From Litorilinea aerophila (GTDB lineage: Bacteria; Chloroflexota; Anaerolineae; Caldilineales; Caldilineaceae), in contig CAMDQF010000005.1 of NCBI GenBank assembly GCA_945905745.1, positions 1 through 49,014 on the forward strand: a stretch of 49,014 nt of DNA. The letters run 5' to 3'. Below the pieces are notes generated by a model. It was given only the letters and a program-made list of their open reading frames with translations, did no database searches and was not told the origin of the DNA. Position 1 is the stretch's first letter. Each line of letters starts with the position of its first letter. Positions 33,641-41,791 of the stretch are shown in pieces. The position numbers and the translations under genes are program-made.

Positions 33641-36232
33641 TTACGGCACTTCCCATACCCGCATTTTGTCCTCCGCTTCAGGCAGGTTGAACGGCTCGCT
33701 GGCAGCCAGGAGATTCCCTGCTTCCCCGTCCAGAATGGCCCAGCGGAAAGGCCCAGCGTTGTAGAGATCTGGCCCGATCCACCAGCGCTGATAGCCGTTG
33801 ACGACCGCGCCCTGCCAGCCGTCCACCGTCTGCCATTGGCCTTTGTCGTTTTTCCACTGCACCGCGGCCCAACGCTCATTGAACTGGCTGGCCGCCCGCA
33901 GCAGCAGGCGCGCCCCGCCCTCTGGTGCGCCTTCGGTCAGAATGCGTCCGTTGCCAGAGTGCTGGCCAGCACCCTGCCCAGCACTCTGGCCAGCACTCTG
34001 GCCGCTGCTTTGACTATTGGTGGAAGGGGCTGTTACTGCCGGGCTGCTGCTGTTTACGACCGCACCATCGCCTGCACCTGCTGCCGCCTGGGCAGGGATC
34101 GCACCATTGGGGTCTATATAGGTGGCTGTATAGGTGGCCTCGCCAGCGACCCGCACACTGTGCCGCGCCCCGCCAACATCCGACCAGCCGGCAAAGCGCA
34201 GGCCGCCCTGGGCAGTCGGTGGCGCTTCGATTGTACGCTCGGCGTTCTGATAGGTGCGCACCCGGAAGGGCGTGGTGTAGCTGCTGCCTGCATAGCTCAG
34301 GGGCAAGCCGCTGGGTTGGGATTGGAAAGTCAGCGTCGTCTCTTTGGGCAGCAAATTGACGCAGTTCTGACTGCTCAGCCCACTGCTGTCTGTGGCGGTC
34401 AGGCAGAGTTCCAGATAGACCCCGTCGCCGTGATCGTCGTAGGCAAAGCTGCCGCTGCTGCCGCTGGCGGTGAAATAGTCGGAATGGATGTGCTCGTTGT
34501 GATGTAGAAAGACGCTCCACTTGAGCGCGCCACCGGTCAGCGCGCCATCCTGGGGATCACTGGCCTGGCCCCGGAAATTCACCCGATCCCCCATCGCGTA
34601 GTGGCTGCCGTTGCCTGGTGCATCAATTGTGGCGACGGGTGCGCCCTCTCCCACCCGGATCTCGATACTCTGGCTGCGGGCGGCGTTCAAATCCGATACA
34701 GTCAGGTTGGCTCGATAGACCCCCGCTGTGCTGTAGGTATGGACCGGGTTGTGATCACCGCTGCTTTGCCCATCGCCAAAGTCCCAGAGCAGGGTAAGCC
34801 GGTCGCCGTCCGGGTCGTGGGAATTGCTGCCTACAAACTGGACTGCCAAGGGCGGCGGACCACTGGTCACGTTGGCCTGGGCCACGGCCACCGGCGGGCT
34901 GTTCTCCACCCCCGTGTAGCGGATGCGGGCCAGGGTTCCGTTGAAGTGATAAAGCAGGTACAACGCGCCATCTCTGCCAAAAGTCATCTGCACCGCGGCA
35001 AAGGCGGGCGCTGTAAATACGTGGCTGGTGGCCCCGCCCTGCTGGTCAAAAAGCAGATAGTCAATGGTGGCGCTGTTGAAATCGCCGTAGAAATAGGCAC
35101 CCCGGAAGGCGGCCGGGAAGTTGTTGCCCCGTACAAAGTCCCCGCCGATGGCCGCACCCCTGTTCTTGGCGTGAGGATAGACGTAGACTCCGTGGGTCAC
35201 CGGCCACGCGCCGGAGAGAGTCGGCTGACATTCGGGGTCGAAGGCATTTTCCACCCGTCCCTCAAAACAGGGCCAGCCCAGATTGGCCCCCGCCGGAACC
35301 CGATTGATCTCCTCCCATTTGTTGTTACCCACATCCGCCACAAAGAGGCTGCCTGTGCCCGGCTGGAAGGTGAAACGCCAGGGATTACGCAGGCCCAGAG
35401 CAAAGACTTTGGAGCGGTTGCTGCCCGGATCCCCGTTGTAGAAGGGGTTATTCGCATAGCCGTTGCCATTGGCCGGGTTGACCCGCAGAATCTTACCCGC
35501 CAGACTGTCCACACTTTGGGCGCGCAGGTTGGCGTAGTTGTAATTGATGCCGTCCCCACTGCTGATATAGAGCGCACCATCCGGGCCAAAGCCGATCTGG
35601 GAAATCATATGGCTGTTGCCCTCGTTGGGCACACAGTCCCGCACGTAGGAACCATCCCCATTCTGGCAGGTGTAGGGAGCGCTGTCGCCCTTGTCCGGGT
35701 TGCCAATAAACTCGAAACGGCTGTTTGTGCCTACCAGCACCACCTCGGAGCCGGGATCGCCCACATTCAGATTGCCCGTCGCCGTCACCCGTACCACACG
35801 GGAGACCCGGGCCCCCTCTGGGTTGTGGACCTTCGCTTCCGGTGGGTCGTAACTGTAGGCCAGGTAGATATAAGGCGCACGGGGCCAGTTGGGGTCCACG
35901 GCGATCCCGTCCAGTCCCCGGTCGAAGAAGCTGTTGACTTTGCCGCTGATGTCGAGCCAGGGCTGGACTTGCAGCCCGTTGCCGTCGATCACCCGTACAA
36001 AGCCCGCTTTCTCTGCTACAAAAATACGACCATCCGGGGCAAAGGCGAAGGAGGTTGGTTTGGTCAGCCCGTTGGCGACGGCCTCCTGTTCGAAGCCCCG
36101 GGGCAGGTCCAGATCGGGCGGTTCGGCGTGGACGGGGGAGGCTGGGGAGAGAAGAGCGCCTGTCAGCAAGGCCAGTAGCAGCGCGCAGGAGGCCAGGTAG
36201 TGGCGGGTCTGTCGGTGTTTGAATCGCATCAT
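33641..36232 (-). CDS. Secreted glucose/sorbosone dehydrogenase-like beta-propeller protein with PKD domain
   Basis: 863 aa. Signal peptide residues 1-36 (HYLASCALLLALLTGALLSP, cut near VHA). Residues about 45-420 are a PQQ-type six-blade propeller of the glucose/sorbosone dehydrogenase family: LTKPTSFAFAPDGRIFVAEK, GLDGIAVDPNWP, IGFGPDGALYISSGDGINYN, FALGLRNPWRFTFQPGTGSL and DVGNNKWEEINRV. A PKD domain follows (about 430-515, LLWDFGDGQSSGDHNPVHTY), then two beta domains, a Gln/Ser/Gly repeat linker (QSSGQSAGQSAGQGAGQ, DNA 33955-34010) and a C-terminal module of about 90 residues. Likely extracellular sugar oxidation or carbohydrate binding. Whether PQQ is used is not shown. The doubled ATG at 36227-36232 leaves the first Met ambiguous. 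Confidence 0.87.
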   Translation of the reverse strand: MMRFKHRQTRHYLASCALLLALLTGALLSPASPVHAEPPDLDLPRGFEQEAVANGLTKPTSFAFAPDGRIFVAEKAGFVRVIDGNGLQVQPWLDISGKVNSFFDRGLDGIAVDPNWPRAPYIYLAYSYDPPEAKVHNPEGARVSRVVRVTATGNLNVGDPGSEVVLVGTNSRFEFIGNPDKGDSAPYTCQNGDGSYVRDCVPNEGNSHMISQIGFGPDGALYISSGDGINYNYANLRAQSVDSLAGKILRVNPANGNGYANNPFYNGDPGSNRSKVFALGLRNPWRFTFQPGTGSLFVADVGNNKWEEINRVPAGANLGWPCFEGRVENAFDPECQPTLSGAWPVTHGVYVYPHAKNRGAAIGGDFVRGNNFPAAFRGAYFYGDFNSATIDYLLFDQQGGATSHVFTAPAFAAVQMTFGRDGALYLLYHFNGTLARIRYTGVENSPPVAVAQANVTSGPPPLAVQFVGSNSHDPDGDRLTLLWDFGDGQSSGDHNPVHTYSTAGVYRANLTVSDLNAARSQSIEIRVGEGAPVATIDAPGNGSHYAMGDRVNFRGQASDPQDGALTGGALKWSVFLHHNEHIHSDYFTASGSSGSFAYDDHGDGVYLELCLTATDSSGLSSQNCVNLLPKETTLTFQSQPSGLPLSYAGSSYTTPFRVRTYQNAERTIEAPPTAQGGLRFAGWSDVGGARHSVRVAGEATYTATYIDPNGAIPAQAAAGAGDGAVVNSSSPAVTAPSTNSQSSGQSAGQSAGQGAGQHSGNGRILTEGAPEGGARLLLRAASQFNERWAAVQWKNDKGQWQTVDGWQGAVVNGYQRWWIGPDLYNAGPFRWAILDGEAGNLLAASEPFNLPEAEDKMRVWEVP

Positions 36233-36327
36233 TAGGTTGTGACCGGTGGTTGGATAGGCTGGTTAGTGGCAACGAATGCCACCCGTTATCTTACCTCAAG
36301 CAGCGCGACGATGCCAGATTGTAAGGA

Positions 36328-36356
36328 TTTCCATCTGGGACAAAGCGCGCTATAAT
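36328..36356 (+). promoter_or_regulatory. Promoter of the cupin gene
   Basis: TATAAT at 36351-36356, 17 bp after a weak TTTCCA (36328-36333). Confidence 0.55.
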
Positions 36357-36397
36357 TTGTCTGTTTTCTATTCATCCCAACAAAGGAGAGCAGTCCC

Positions 36398-37036
36398 GTG
36401 GCCTTTCAAGTGTACGATTACCGCACGACCAACCGCAATGTCCTCGTCACGCCAGAGATTCGCGCCCGGCTCTATCGCATGGAGCCAGGCCAAGTGGACA
36501 GCCGCCACAGCCACGACCTGGGCCACGAAGTCTTTCTGATTTTGGAGGGCAAGGCTGAGTTTACGATTGAGGGCCATACAGAGGTACTGGGGCCGGGCCA
36601 GATGTGCATCGCGCTGGTCGATGAAATCCATCAGGTGCGCAACCTGCTCCCCGACCAACCAACGATCATGTATCTCTCTGTCACGCCCCACATCCAGCCC
36701 ACCCACACAGGCAGACCCCAGGACAGAGAGCGGACCGCGCCCTATTTTCGGGCCAACCGGGGCTACGATGACCTTTCGGCGGAGGGGTTGGGCATTGAGG
36801 AACTATTGGAGAACCATTTGGAAGCTGCTGAGAAGCTGGCGGTCACGGCCCGTTCCTGTGCCCTCGTCCAATCGGAGATGGCCAAACAGTGGGAGAGCGG
36901 TCTCACGGAAGGCGACAGGGCAGCGATTGTGGATGCCCGCAACGTGATGTCCGACGCCATCTACAGCCTGCACAAATCTCTCTATGCCCTCGACAGCGCC
37001 TGGAATGCGCTGGCCCCGTTGGGGAATGATGAATAA
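36398..37036 (+). CDS. Cupin-domain protein
   Basis: 212 aa. Residues 1-105 form one cupin barrel with metal-ligand motif 1 HSHDLGHEVFLILEGKAEFT (His, His, Glu) and motif 2 GPGQMCIALVDEIHQVRNL (His). Residues about 125-205 are helical and not recognised; they may be a four-helix bundle for oligomer or partner contact. The start is GTG with AAAGGAG nine bases before it. Enzymatic or binding role unknown. The gene stands alone between its promoter and a repeat array. Confidence 0.8.
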   Translation: MAFQVYDYRTTNRNVLVTPEIRARLYRMEPGQVDSRHSHDLGHEVFLILEGKAEFTIEGHTEVLGPGQMCIALVDEIHQVRNLLPDQPTIMYLSVTPHIQPTHTGRPQDRERTAPYFRANRGYDDLSAEGLGIEELLENHLEAAEKLAVTARSCALVQSEMAKQWESGLTEGDRAAIVDARNVMSDAIYSLHKSLYALDSAWNALAPLGNDE

Positions 37037-37039
37037 TCA

Positions 37040-37096
37040 ATGGACGGCGGACTACTGAACTGTTGTGGTTCGCCGTCCGCCATCTGCGGTCCCCTA
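37040..37096. repeat. Short 7-bp repeat hairpin after the cupin and acetyltransferase genes
   Basis: GGACGGCGGAC (37044-37054) faces GTTCGCCGTCCGCCATCTGC (37066-37086); the right arm runs to the TAG stop of the acetyltransferase gene on the - strand. Confidence 0.7.
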
Positions 37097-38080
37097 TAGC
37101 CTCACCACCCAGCGCTGCCAGGGTGCCTCTTCCCAGCGCAGACCCAGGGCTTCGAAGCTTTCCCTGCTGGTAGCCAGATGATCGCTGCTAAAGGTGCGCA
37201 CACGCAGATAGCCTGCGGCTTTGCCCACGAACTGAGGCATAGCTGCCACCAGTTTTTGCTCGGTTGCGGTTCCCCACAAAAAGGGTTCCAGGGCGATGAG
37301 CAGGCGCAATTCATCCCGCCAGTTGAATTCCTGGACAATACCTACCGGTTCACCTTCTTCTTCGATCAGATAGACTTTGGAGGCGCGCAGGGTTGATTCA
37401 TGCAGGGAGCAGATGGCCTCGACCCGCTCGACCAGAGAAAGGCCCTGGTATTCGTGTTCGTCAACAGCCAGGGCATCGGTCACCGCGTCCTCATCTTCCG
37501 GGTCTGGCAGGTCGTAGTCCATGCGCACAAATTCAGCCAGCCGGTTGCCAAAGCGTTGGGCAATCTGGGGTGTGACCACAATCCCGGCGGGCAGGGGCGT
37601 GCTTTCGGCCAGGGGCAGGCTTATGCGCATCTGGACCGCCTGATAGTCGGCCAGCCAGAAGCCCAATTCCACTAATAATCCTGCTACACGCGGGTCCGTG
37701 TCTTGTTGCATCCCAAAATAGGCCAGGGGTGTATCGCCCCGCTGCTCGGCGTGGTCCAGGGCAGCCTCCAACAGATCGGCCAGAATTTCCAGTCCTTCAC
37801 CGTCCAGCGGCTCGGTCACCGCCCAGTCGAAGGTCCCCGCTACATCTCCCTCATATTGCAGAACCAGATAACCGACAACCCGCCCCTCTTTCTCCGCAGC
37901 AAAGCTTGTCATCTGGTTGGTGAGCATACGCGGGCCAAGCAGATAACGAAAGGGGATACGCTGCCACCATTTTTTGCCCAGGGCGGCGATGCTGGTCGGG
38001 TCGCTGGAGACGCCGTCCAGCATCATCTCCAGAATGGCACCAATTTGTTGTTTGTTTGCTTTTGAAATTGTGTATGTCAT
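37094..38080 (-). CDS. GNAT-superfamily N-acetyltransferase-like protein, two-domain
   Basis: 328 aa. Two GNAT-like halves are suggested: residues 1-150 ([20 protein letters not shown] then [20 protein letters not shown]) and 155-328 ([20 protein letters not shown] then [20 protein letters not shown]). The acetyl-CoA loop is weak in the second half. Start ATG 38080 overlaps the Nudix stop as ATGA, which decides against the TTG at 38086. Last gene of the corA operon. Substrate unknown. Confidence 0.75.
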   Translation of the reverse strand: MTYTISKANKQQIGAILEMMLDGVSSDPTSIAALGKKWWQRIPFRYLLGPRMLTNQMTSFAAEKEGRVVGYLVLQYEGDVAGTFDWAVTEPLDGEGLEILADLLEAALDHAEQRGDTPLAYFGMQQDTDPRVAGLLVELGFWLADYQAVQMRISLPLAESTPLPAGIVVTPQIAQRFGNRLAEFVRMDYDLPDPEDEDAVTDALAVDEHEYQGLSLVERVEAICSLHESTLRASKVYLIEEEGEPVGIVQEFNWRDELRLLIALEPFLWGTATEQKLVAAMPQFVGKAAGYLRVRTFSSDHLATSRESFEALGLRWEEAPWQRWVVRL

Positions 38081-38592
38081 GTCCAATGCTCAAGTGCCTG
38101 GCGAACACACTCCCGTTCGCCAGAGAATGTCAATCGTTGTAATGCTTCCTCTGGCGTCGCCCAGAGTACGCCGTCCACCTCAAAACTCAAATCCGATAGT
38201 TCACCGCCCACCACTCGCAGCAGATAAAAGTCTACCCGCTTATGCACGGTCTCCGGGGTTTCCCGTCTGTAGGTATCGGTATAAGAATACTCGACTGTAC
38301 GCAGGAATACTTCGACAACTGTGCGCAGTCCGGTCTCCTCCTCCACCTCCCGGATCGCTGCCTGTACGGCCTCTTCCCCCGGCTCCAGCCTGCCTTTGGG
38401 TAGCTGCCAGCGGTTGCCCCCGGCGGTAGCAATCAGCGCCACCTGCACCCCTACCGCGCTGGTTTCGCTGATCTCGCAGTGGCGGAAAGGCACGCCCCCC
38501 GCCGAATGGCTCAGGCGCACTGTACGATTCGAGAGGCGTTTGATGACCCGGGGCGCTGGACGGCTACCGGATGGAGAAGGTGTCTGGTTCAT
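38077..38592 (-). CDS. Nudix hydrolase
   Basis: 171 aa. The Nudix box [23 protein letters not shown] fits Gx5Ex7REUxEExGU with every catalytic Glu. It sits in [11 protein letters not shown], and the sequence ends with a typical Nudix strand [18 protein letters not shown]. Hydrolyses a nucleoside diphosphate linked to another group; substrate not predictable. ATG at 38592 overlaps the upstream stop as ATGA, so the TTG at 38601 is rejected. About 30 N-terminal residues precede the domain and are basic. Confidence 0.92.
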   Translation of the reverse strand: MNQTPSPSGSRPAPRVIKRLSNRTVRLSHSAGGVPFRHCEISETSAVGVQVALIATAGGNRWQLPKGRLEPGEEAVQAAIREVEEETGLRTVVEVFLRTVEYSYTDTYRRETPETVHKRVDFYLLRVVGGELSDLSFEVDGVLWATPEEALQRLTFSGERECVRQALEHWT

Positions 38593-39143
38593 TTGCTCCA
38601 ATGCCGATCCGAGTGTGGGGTGATCTTACGCCCGCTGTTCTGACGCCCACTGACGAGCGGGCCGTCTGCCACAGCCAGGGCCAGGGCCAGGGCCACCCGC
38701 TCCCAATTGTTCGGGGCCGTGCGGACCAAATGGGCCGGCAGCAAGGATGGGGTGGTAAAGCTCAATGCAGCGGCCAGTTCAGCCGGTGACCAGACTGCCC
38801 TGGCTCGGGCAACTACGACGAATGTCTCGACCCATTTGTCCAGAAGGACGAGCCATGCGGCCAGCCCAGCCTTGGCCCCAACCGGATAGATGGCTGTCGG
38901 ATGGCTCTCCGCGCTGAATTCCACACTCAATTCCCCCGACGGATTCACCCAGACCCTTTCGGCTATGACTGGCCCCGGTGAAAGCCCGGCTCTCTGCCAG
39001 CCATGAAAACTGTTGTGCAGAGTGCTGACCAGCGGCGGCAGCAGCAGTTCCACTGCCTCGGCAATCGGGCGGCTGTCCGCCAGTGGCGTGGTCATCTCAC
39101 GCAGGCTTCCCTGCTCGTCAATCCAACACCAGCGAGAACTCAT
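38589..39143 (-). CDS. Uncharacterised protein in the corA operon
   Basis: 184 aa from the ATG that overlaps the corA stop (ATGA); an upstream in-frame ATG at 39206 lies inside corA and is rejected. Not recognised. Visible features: no signal or membrane segment, Trp-rich start [10 protein letters not shown], a central [24 protein letters not shown] segment, and a helical C-terminus with [12 protein letters not shown]. Strict coupling on both sides suggests it is made in step with CorA and the Nudix enzyme. Confidence 0.75.
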   Translation of the reverse strand: MSSRWCWIDEQGSLREMTTPLADSRPIAEAVELLLPPLVSTLHNSFHGWQRAGLSPGPVIAERVWVNPSGELSVEFSAESHPTAIYPVGAKAGLAAWLVLLDKWVETFVVVARARAVWSPAELAAALSFTTPSLLPAHLVRTAPNNWERVALALALAVADGPLVSGRQNSGRKITPHSDRHWSK

Positions 39144-40144
39144 AGCCATCCCCGTTGGCGGAAGAAGCGTAACATCAGTCCGGCTATAGTCACAAAGGCT
39201 ACCCACACCAGCGGATAGGCCCAGGGCCAGCCCAGTTCCGGCATATATTGAAAGTTCATCCCATAGACCCCGGCCAGAAAACTGAGGGGCAGAAAGATGG
39301 TGGAGATGATTGTCAGCAGCTTCATAATCTCATTCATCCGGCTGTTGACTTCGTTCATCCGGTGGTTGGTGAGGGCCATATAGATTTCGATGGTGCTGTG
39401 GGCCAGCTCCCGCATACTCTCCACCAGTCCGACCATCCGGTTCAGGTGGTCGTGGATGTCGGCAAAATAGGGGCGGGCTGGCGCTGGGATGACGCTGTAG
39501 TCGGTCTGGGCCAGCCGGTGCATCAGGTCGCGCTGGGGCTGCAATACCCGGTTCAAGCGCAACGCACTGCTCTGGGCAGTCAGCAGATCATCGAGCAGGC
39601 TCTCCCGGGAGATGTCGCCCTTCTGGAAGATAATATCGCCCAGCATTTCCAACTCTGCCTCAAAACTGTCCAGCAGCCGGGAAATCCGGTCCACCTGGGA
39701 TTCCATAATTTCGTGGAGAAGCAGGGCCGGCCCCCGGCTGATTCCTTCCTGGTTATGATGCTCTTTGTCAGCCAGTAGCCCGTCGATGGAACTCATCGCC
39801 GTTTCGTGGATGGTGATCAGAAAATTGGGGCCAAGAAAGATATCCAACTCGCGGCTGATCAGATCGACCATTTCAACGCCGTGGTAGATGCTGTGGATGA
39901 CGATATAGAGGTAGCGCCGATAGTCGTTGATCTTGGGCAGGAGGACACTGTTCATGGCATCTTCCACGGCCAGGGGGTGGAAGTTGAAGATATTCTCCAG
40001 TATTTGCTGCTGTTCCTCGGGGGTGGGACCTTGCAAATCCACCCAGACCACCGCGTTGGTGTCCCGGCTGGCAGAGGCCAATTGCTCGACAGGCAGGTTT
40101 TGTACCAGCGCGCCGCTGGCGTGGCGATAGAGTATACGAATCAT
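39140..40144 (-). CDS. corA: CorA-type magnesium/cobalt transporter
   Basis: 334 aa. Large N-terminal cytosolic alpha/beta domain and long helix, then two C-terminal membrane helices with the signature YGMNF (in LAGVYGMNFQYMPELG), the selectivity loop of the pentameric CorA channel. ATG at 40144 is preceded by GTGAG; a TTG directly before it is not needed. First gene of a four-gene operon, each junction an ATGA overlap. A long 7-bp repeat hairpin lies 55 bp upstream. Confidence 0.95.
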   Translation of the reverse strand: MIRILYRHASGALVQNLPVEQLASASRDTNAVVWVDLQGPTPEEQQQILENIFNFHPLAVEDAMNSVLLPKINDYRRYLYIVIHSIYHGVEMVDLISRELDIFLGPNFLITIHETAMSSIDGLLADKEHHNQEGISRGPALLLHEIMESQVDRISRLLDSFEAELEMLGDIIFQKGDISRESLLDDLLTAQSSALRLNRVLQPQRDLMHRLAQTDYSVIPAPARPYFADIHDHLNRMVGLVESMRELAHSTIEIYMALTNHRMNEVNSRMNEIMKLLTIISTIFLPLSFLAGVYGMNFQYMPELGWPWAYPLVWVAFVTIAGLMLRFFRQRGWL

Positions 40145-40197
40145 CAACTCACTTGCATAGAAAGATTAGTAGGTGAAGTGTCTTTATGATACCACAA

Positions 40198-40290
40198 GGG
40201 ATTGGGGATTGGGGACTGGGGATTGGGATGATGCCACTACCCAATCCCCAGTCCCCAATCCCTACTCCCCAATCTCTACTCCCTCATCCC
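40198..40290. repeat. 7-bp repeat hairpin upstream of corA
   Basis: Left arm GGGGATT, GGGGACT, GGGGATT (40198-40227); right arm CAATCCC, CAGTCCC, CAATCCC, TACTCCC, CAATCTC, TACTCCC (40241-40285). The right arm runs through the TAG stop of the Thr-Pro-rich protein gene and even encodes its last residues (MRE). Arms are separated by only about 12 nt, so the hairpin should be very stable. Confidence 0.9.
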
Positions 40291-41583
40291 AAACCCAGCC
40301 AACAAAAACCCAATCGCGCCCAGAAAGGCCAGACCGGTCAAACCAAAGAGGGCATAGCGGAAGAGATCGGCCTGGCCCCTGGGCAGAAGTCTGGGTTGAA
40401 AATCGTTCACAGCTATCTCACTCTGTAACGTATCCCCGCTGGGGGTCTCGGTTTCGCTCAGACTGTTGTTCTGGGGCGCGTCTTCACTGCTCGTCAGATC
40501 GCTCGCCTCTGGCTCACCGCCAGGCAGGGAGAGCAGGGCTGCAAAGGCTACTGCCTCCGCTTGGGGCGGGAATGTGGGTTCAGGCGACGCTTCCGGCGTC
40601 GGCGTAGCCAGCGGCGCATCCTGGCTGGCGGCAACCGGCAGGCTTTCGCCCCCTCCACTTGCGGACGCAGGCACAGGCTCCGCGGTTGGCTGCTGTATGT
40701 TGGGGGTAAAGGTGGGAGTGACCGTAAAGGTAGGTGAGGGTGTTTCTGTGGCCGGTTCCGGCGTGTTGGAAGGCGTCGGCGTCCACGTTCCCGTGGGAAA
40801 AGGTGTGGCGGTGTCCCCTGGCAAGGGGGTCAGTGTCCACGTAGGCGTGGGTGTCGGGGTCGATGTTGGCGTCCAGGTGGGCGTTGCCGTGCGGGTAGCC
40901 GTGCCGGTAGAGGTCGGGAAGACCACCGGCGTCAAAGTCTTTGTCGGCGTGGCCGTAGGCTGGGTACGGGTGGGATCACAAATCTCTGGGTCCGCGGCGT
41001 CCCCGGACGGCGGACTTTGGGCCTCTTGGCTGACCAGCACCGTGCCATCTTTTCCGATCACCTCAAGCTGGTAGACATAGCCTGTGCCATTGAGTGTGCC
41101 GTTGTCGGTTGTTGTATAGCGGATGGTTGCCTGGATGGGTTGGGCTGTGGCTGGAGGAATGGGGGGTTGTAGAAGGTTGCTTTCAATATATTGAGAGCGC
41201 TGTGCTTCACCGAGGACGACAGCGCGGGAGAGTCGAAAATCCGCTACTTTGTCCACCGTTGACATCTGCCAGGCCAGCAGCAAACCCGCGCCGTTCTGGT
41301 GGCTGCTTTCGAAGCAGAGAAGTTGATTCGGTAACGCAGTCGGCGTGATAGTCGGTGTTTGGGAAGGTGTCGGGGTTTCTGTGGGCGTCGGCGTAGGCGT
41401 AGACGTCGGCAGGGGTGATGTGGTCTGACTGGCAGTCGGTGTGCTGGTCGCCTGTTGTGGCTGCTGCGCGTAGGCAGTGGGGTACTCGAAAGACGCGACC
41501 AACCACAGGCTGACCACCAGACATCCCCATAAGATCGGGCCTCTCCATTTCCGCTTTTGCCAAAACCCGCCGAGTCTACTCAA
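40276..41583 (-). CDS. Thr-Pro-rich secreted protein anchored by a C-terminal membrane helix
   Basis: 435 aa, TTG start (no ATG before residue 100). Signal peptide about 14-41 (LWGCLVVSLWLVASFEYPTA, cut near AYA). Then a TP-rich stalk (about 45-85), a globular domain of about 125 residues (LLCFESSHQNGAGLLLAWQM ... PEICDPTRTQ), a second long Thr/Pro linker (about 212-300), a Ser/Glu-rich stretch and one C-terminal helix LFGLTGLAFLGAIGFLLAGF followed by GMRE. It is probably a cell-wall-spanning surface protein. The globular domain is not recognised. Repetitive T-P codons give strong compositional bias. Confidence 0.8.
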   Translation of the reverse strand: MSRLGGFWQKRKWRGPILWGCLVVSLWLVASFEYPTAYAQQPQQATSTPTASQTTSPLPTSTPTPTPTETPTPSQTPTITPTALPNQLLCFESSHQNGAGLLLAWQMSTVDKVADFRLSRAVVLGEAQRSQYIESNLLQPPIPPATAQPIQATIRYTTTDNGTLNGTGYVYQLEVIGKDGTVLVSQEAQSPPSGDAADPEICDPTRTQPTATPTKTLTPVVFPTSTGTATRTATPTWTPTSTPTPTPTWTLTPLPGDTATPFPTGTWTPTPSNTPEPATETPSPTFTVTPTFTPNIQQPTAEPVPASASGGGESLPVAASQDAPLATPTPEASPEPTFPPQAEAVAFAALLSLPGGEPEASDLTSSEDAPQNNSLSETETPSGDTLQSEIAVNDFQPRLLPRGQADLFRYALFGLTGLAFLGAIGFLLAGFGMRE

Positions 41584-41613
41584 TCCGTCTTCCGTCGCCT
41601 GTTCTGAAGATAG

Positions 41614-41791
41614 AACACGGATGACACGGAAAGGACGGATTCACACGGATTGAATCTGCGTAATCTGCGTCCTCTGCGCAATCTGCGTTCCCATTTTCGT
41701 TGACTATGGGTGTGTGCCCTCATTTACAACTGATGCGCGAATACTCCGAGCCGCCGCCGTCCGCTGTCTGCCGTCCGCCGTCTGCCATCTA
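41614..41791. repeat. 9-bp and 7-bp repeat arrays between the two Thr-Pro-rich genes
   Basis: Period 9 in 41614-41690 (ACACGGATG-type units, then AATCTGCGT units), and period 7 in 41752-41791 (CCGCCGT, CTGCCGT, CCGCCGT), which ends in the TAG stop of the upstream protein gene. Two different periods in one 205-bp spacer. Confidence 0.75.

Noticed and set aside
34601..36178. 525-codon open frame on the + strand
   Set aside because: Shadow of the glucose/sorbosone dehydrogenase-like gene on the other strand.
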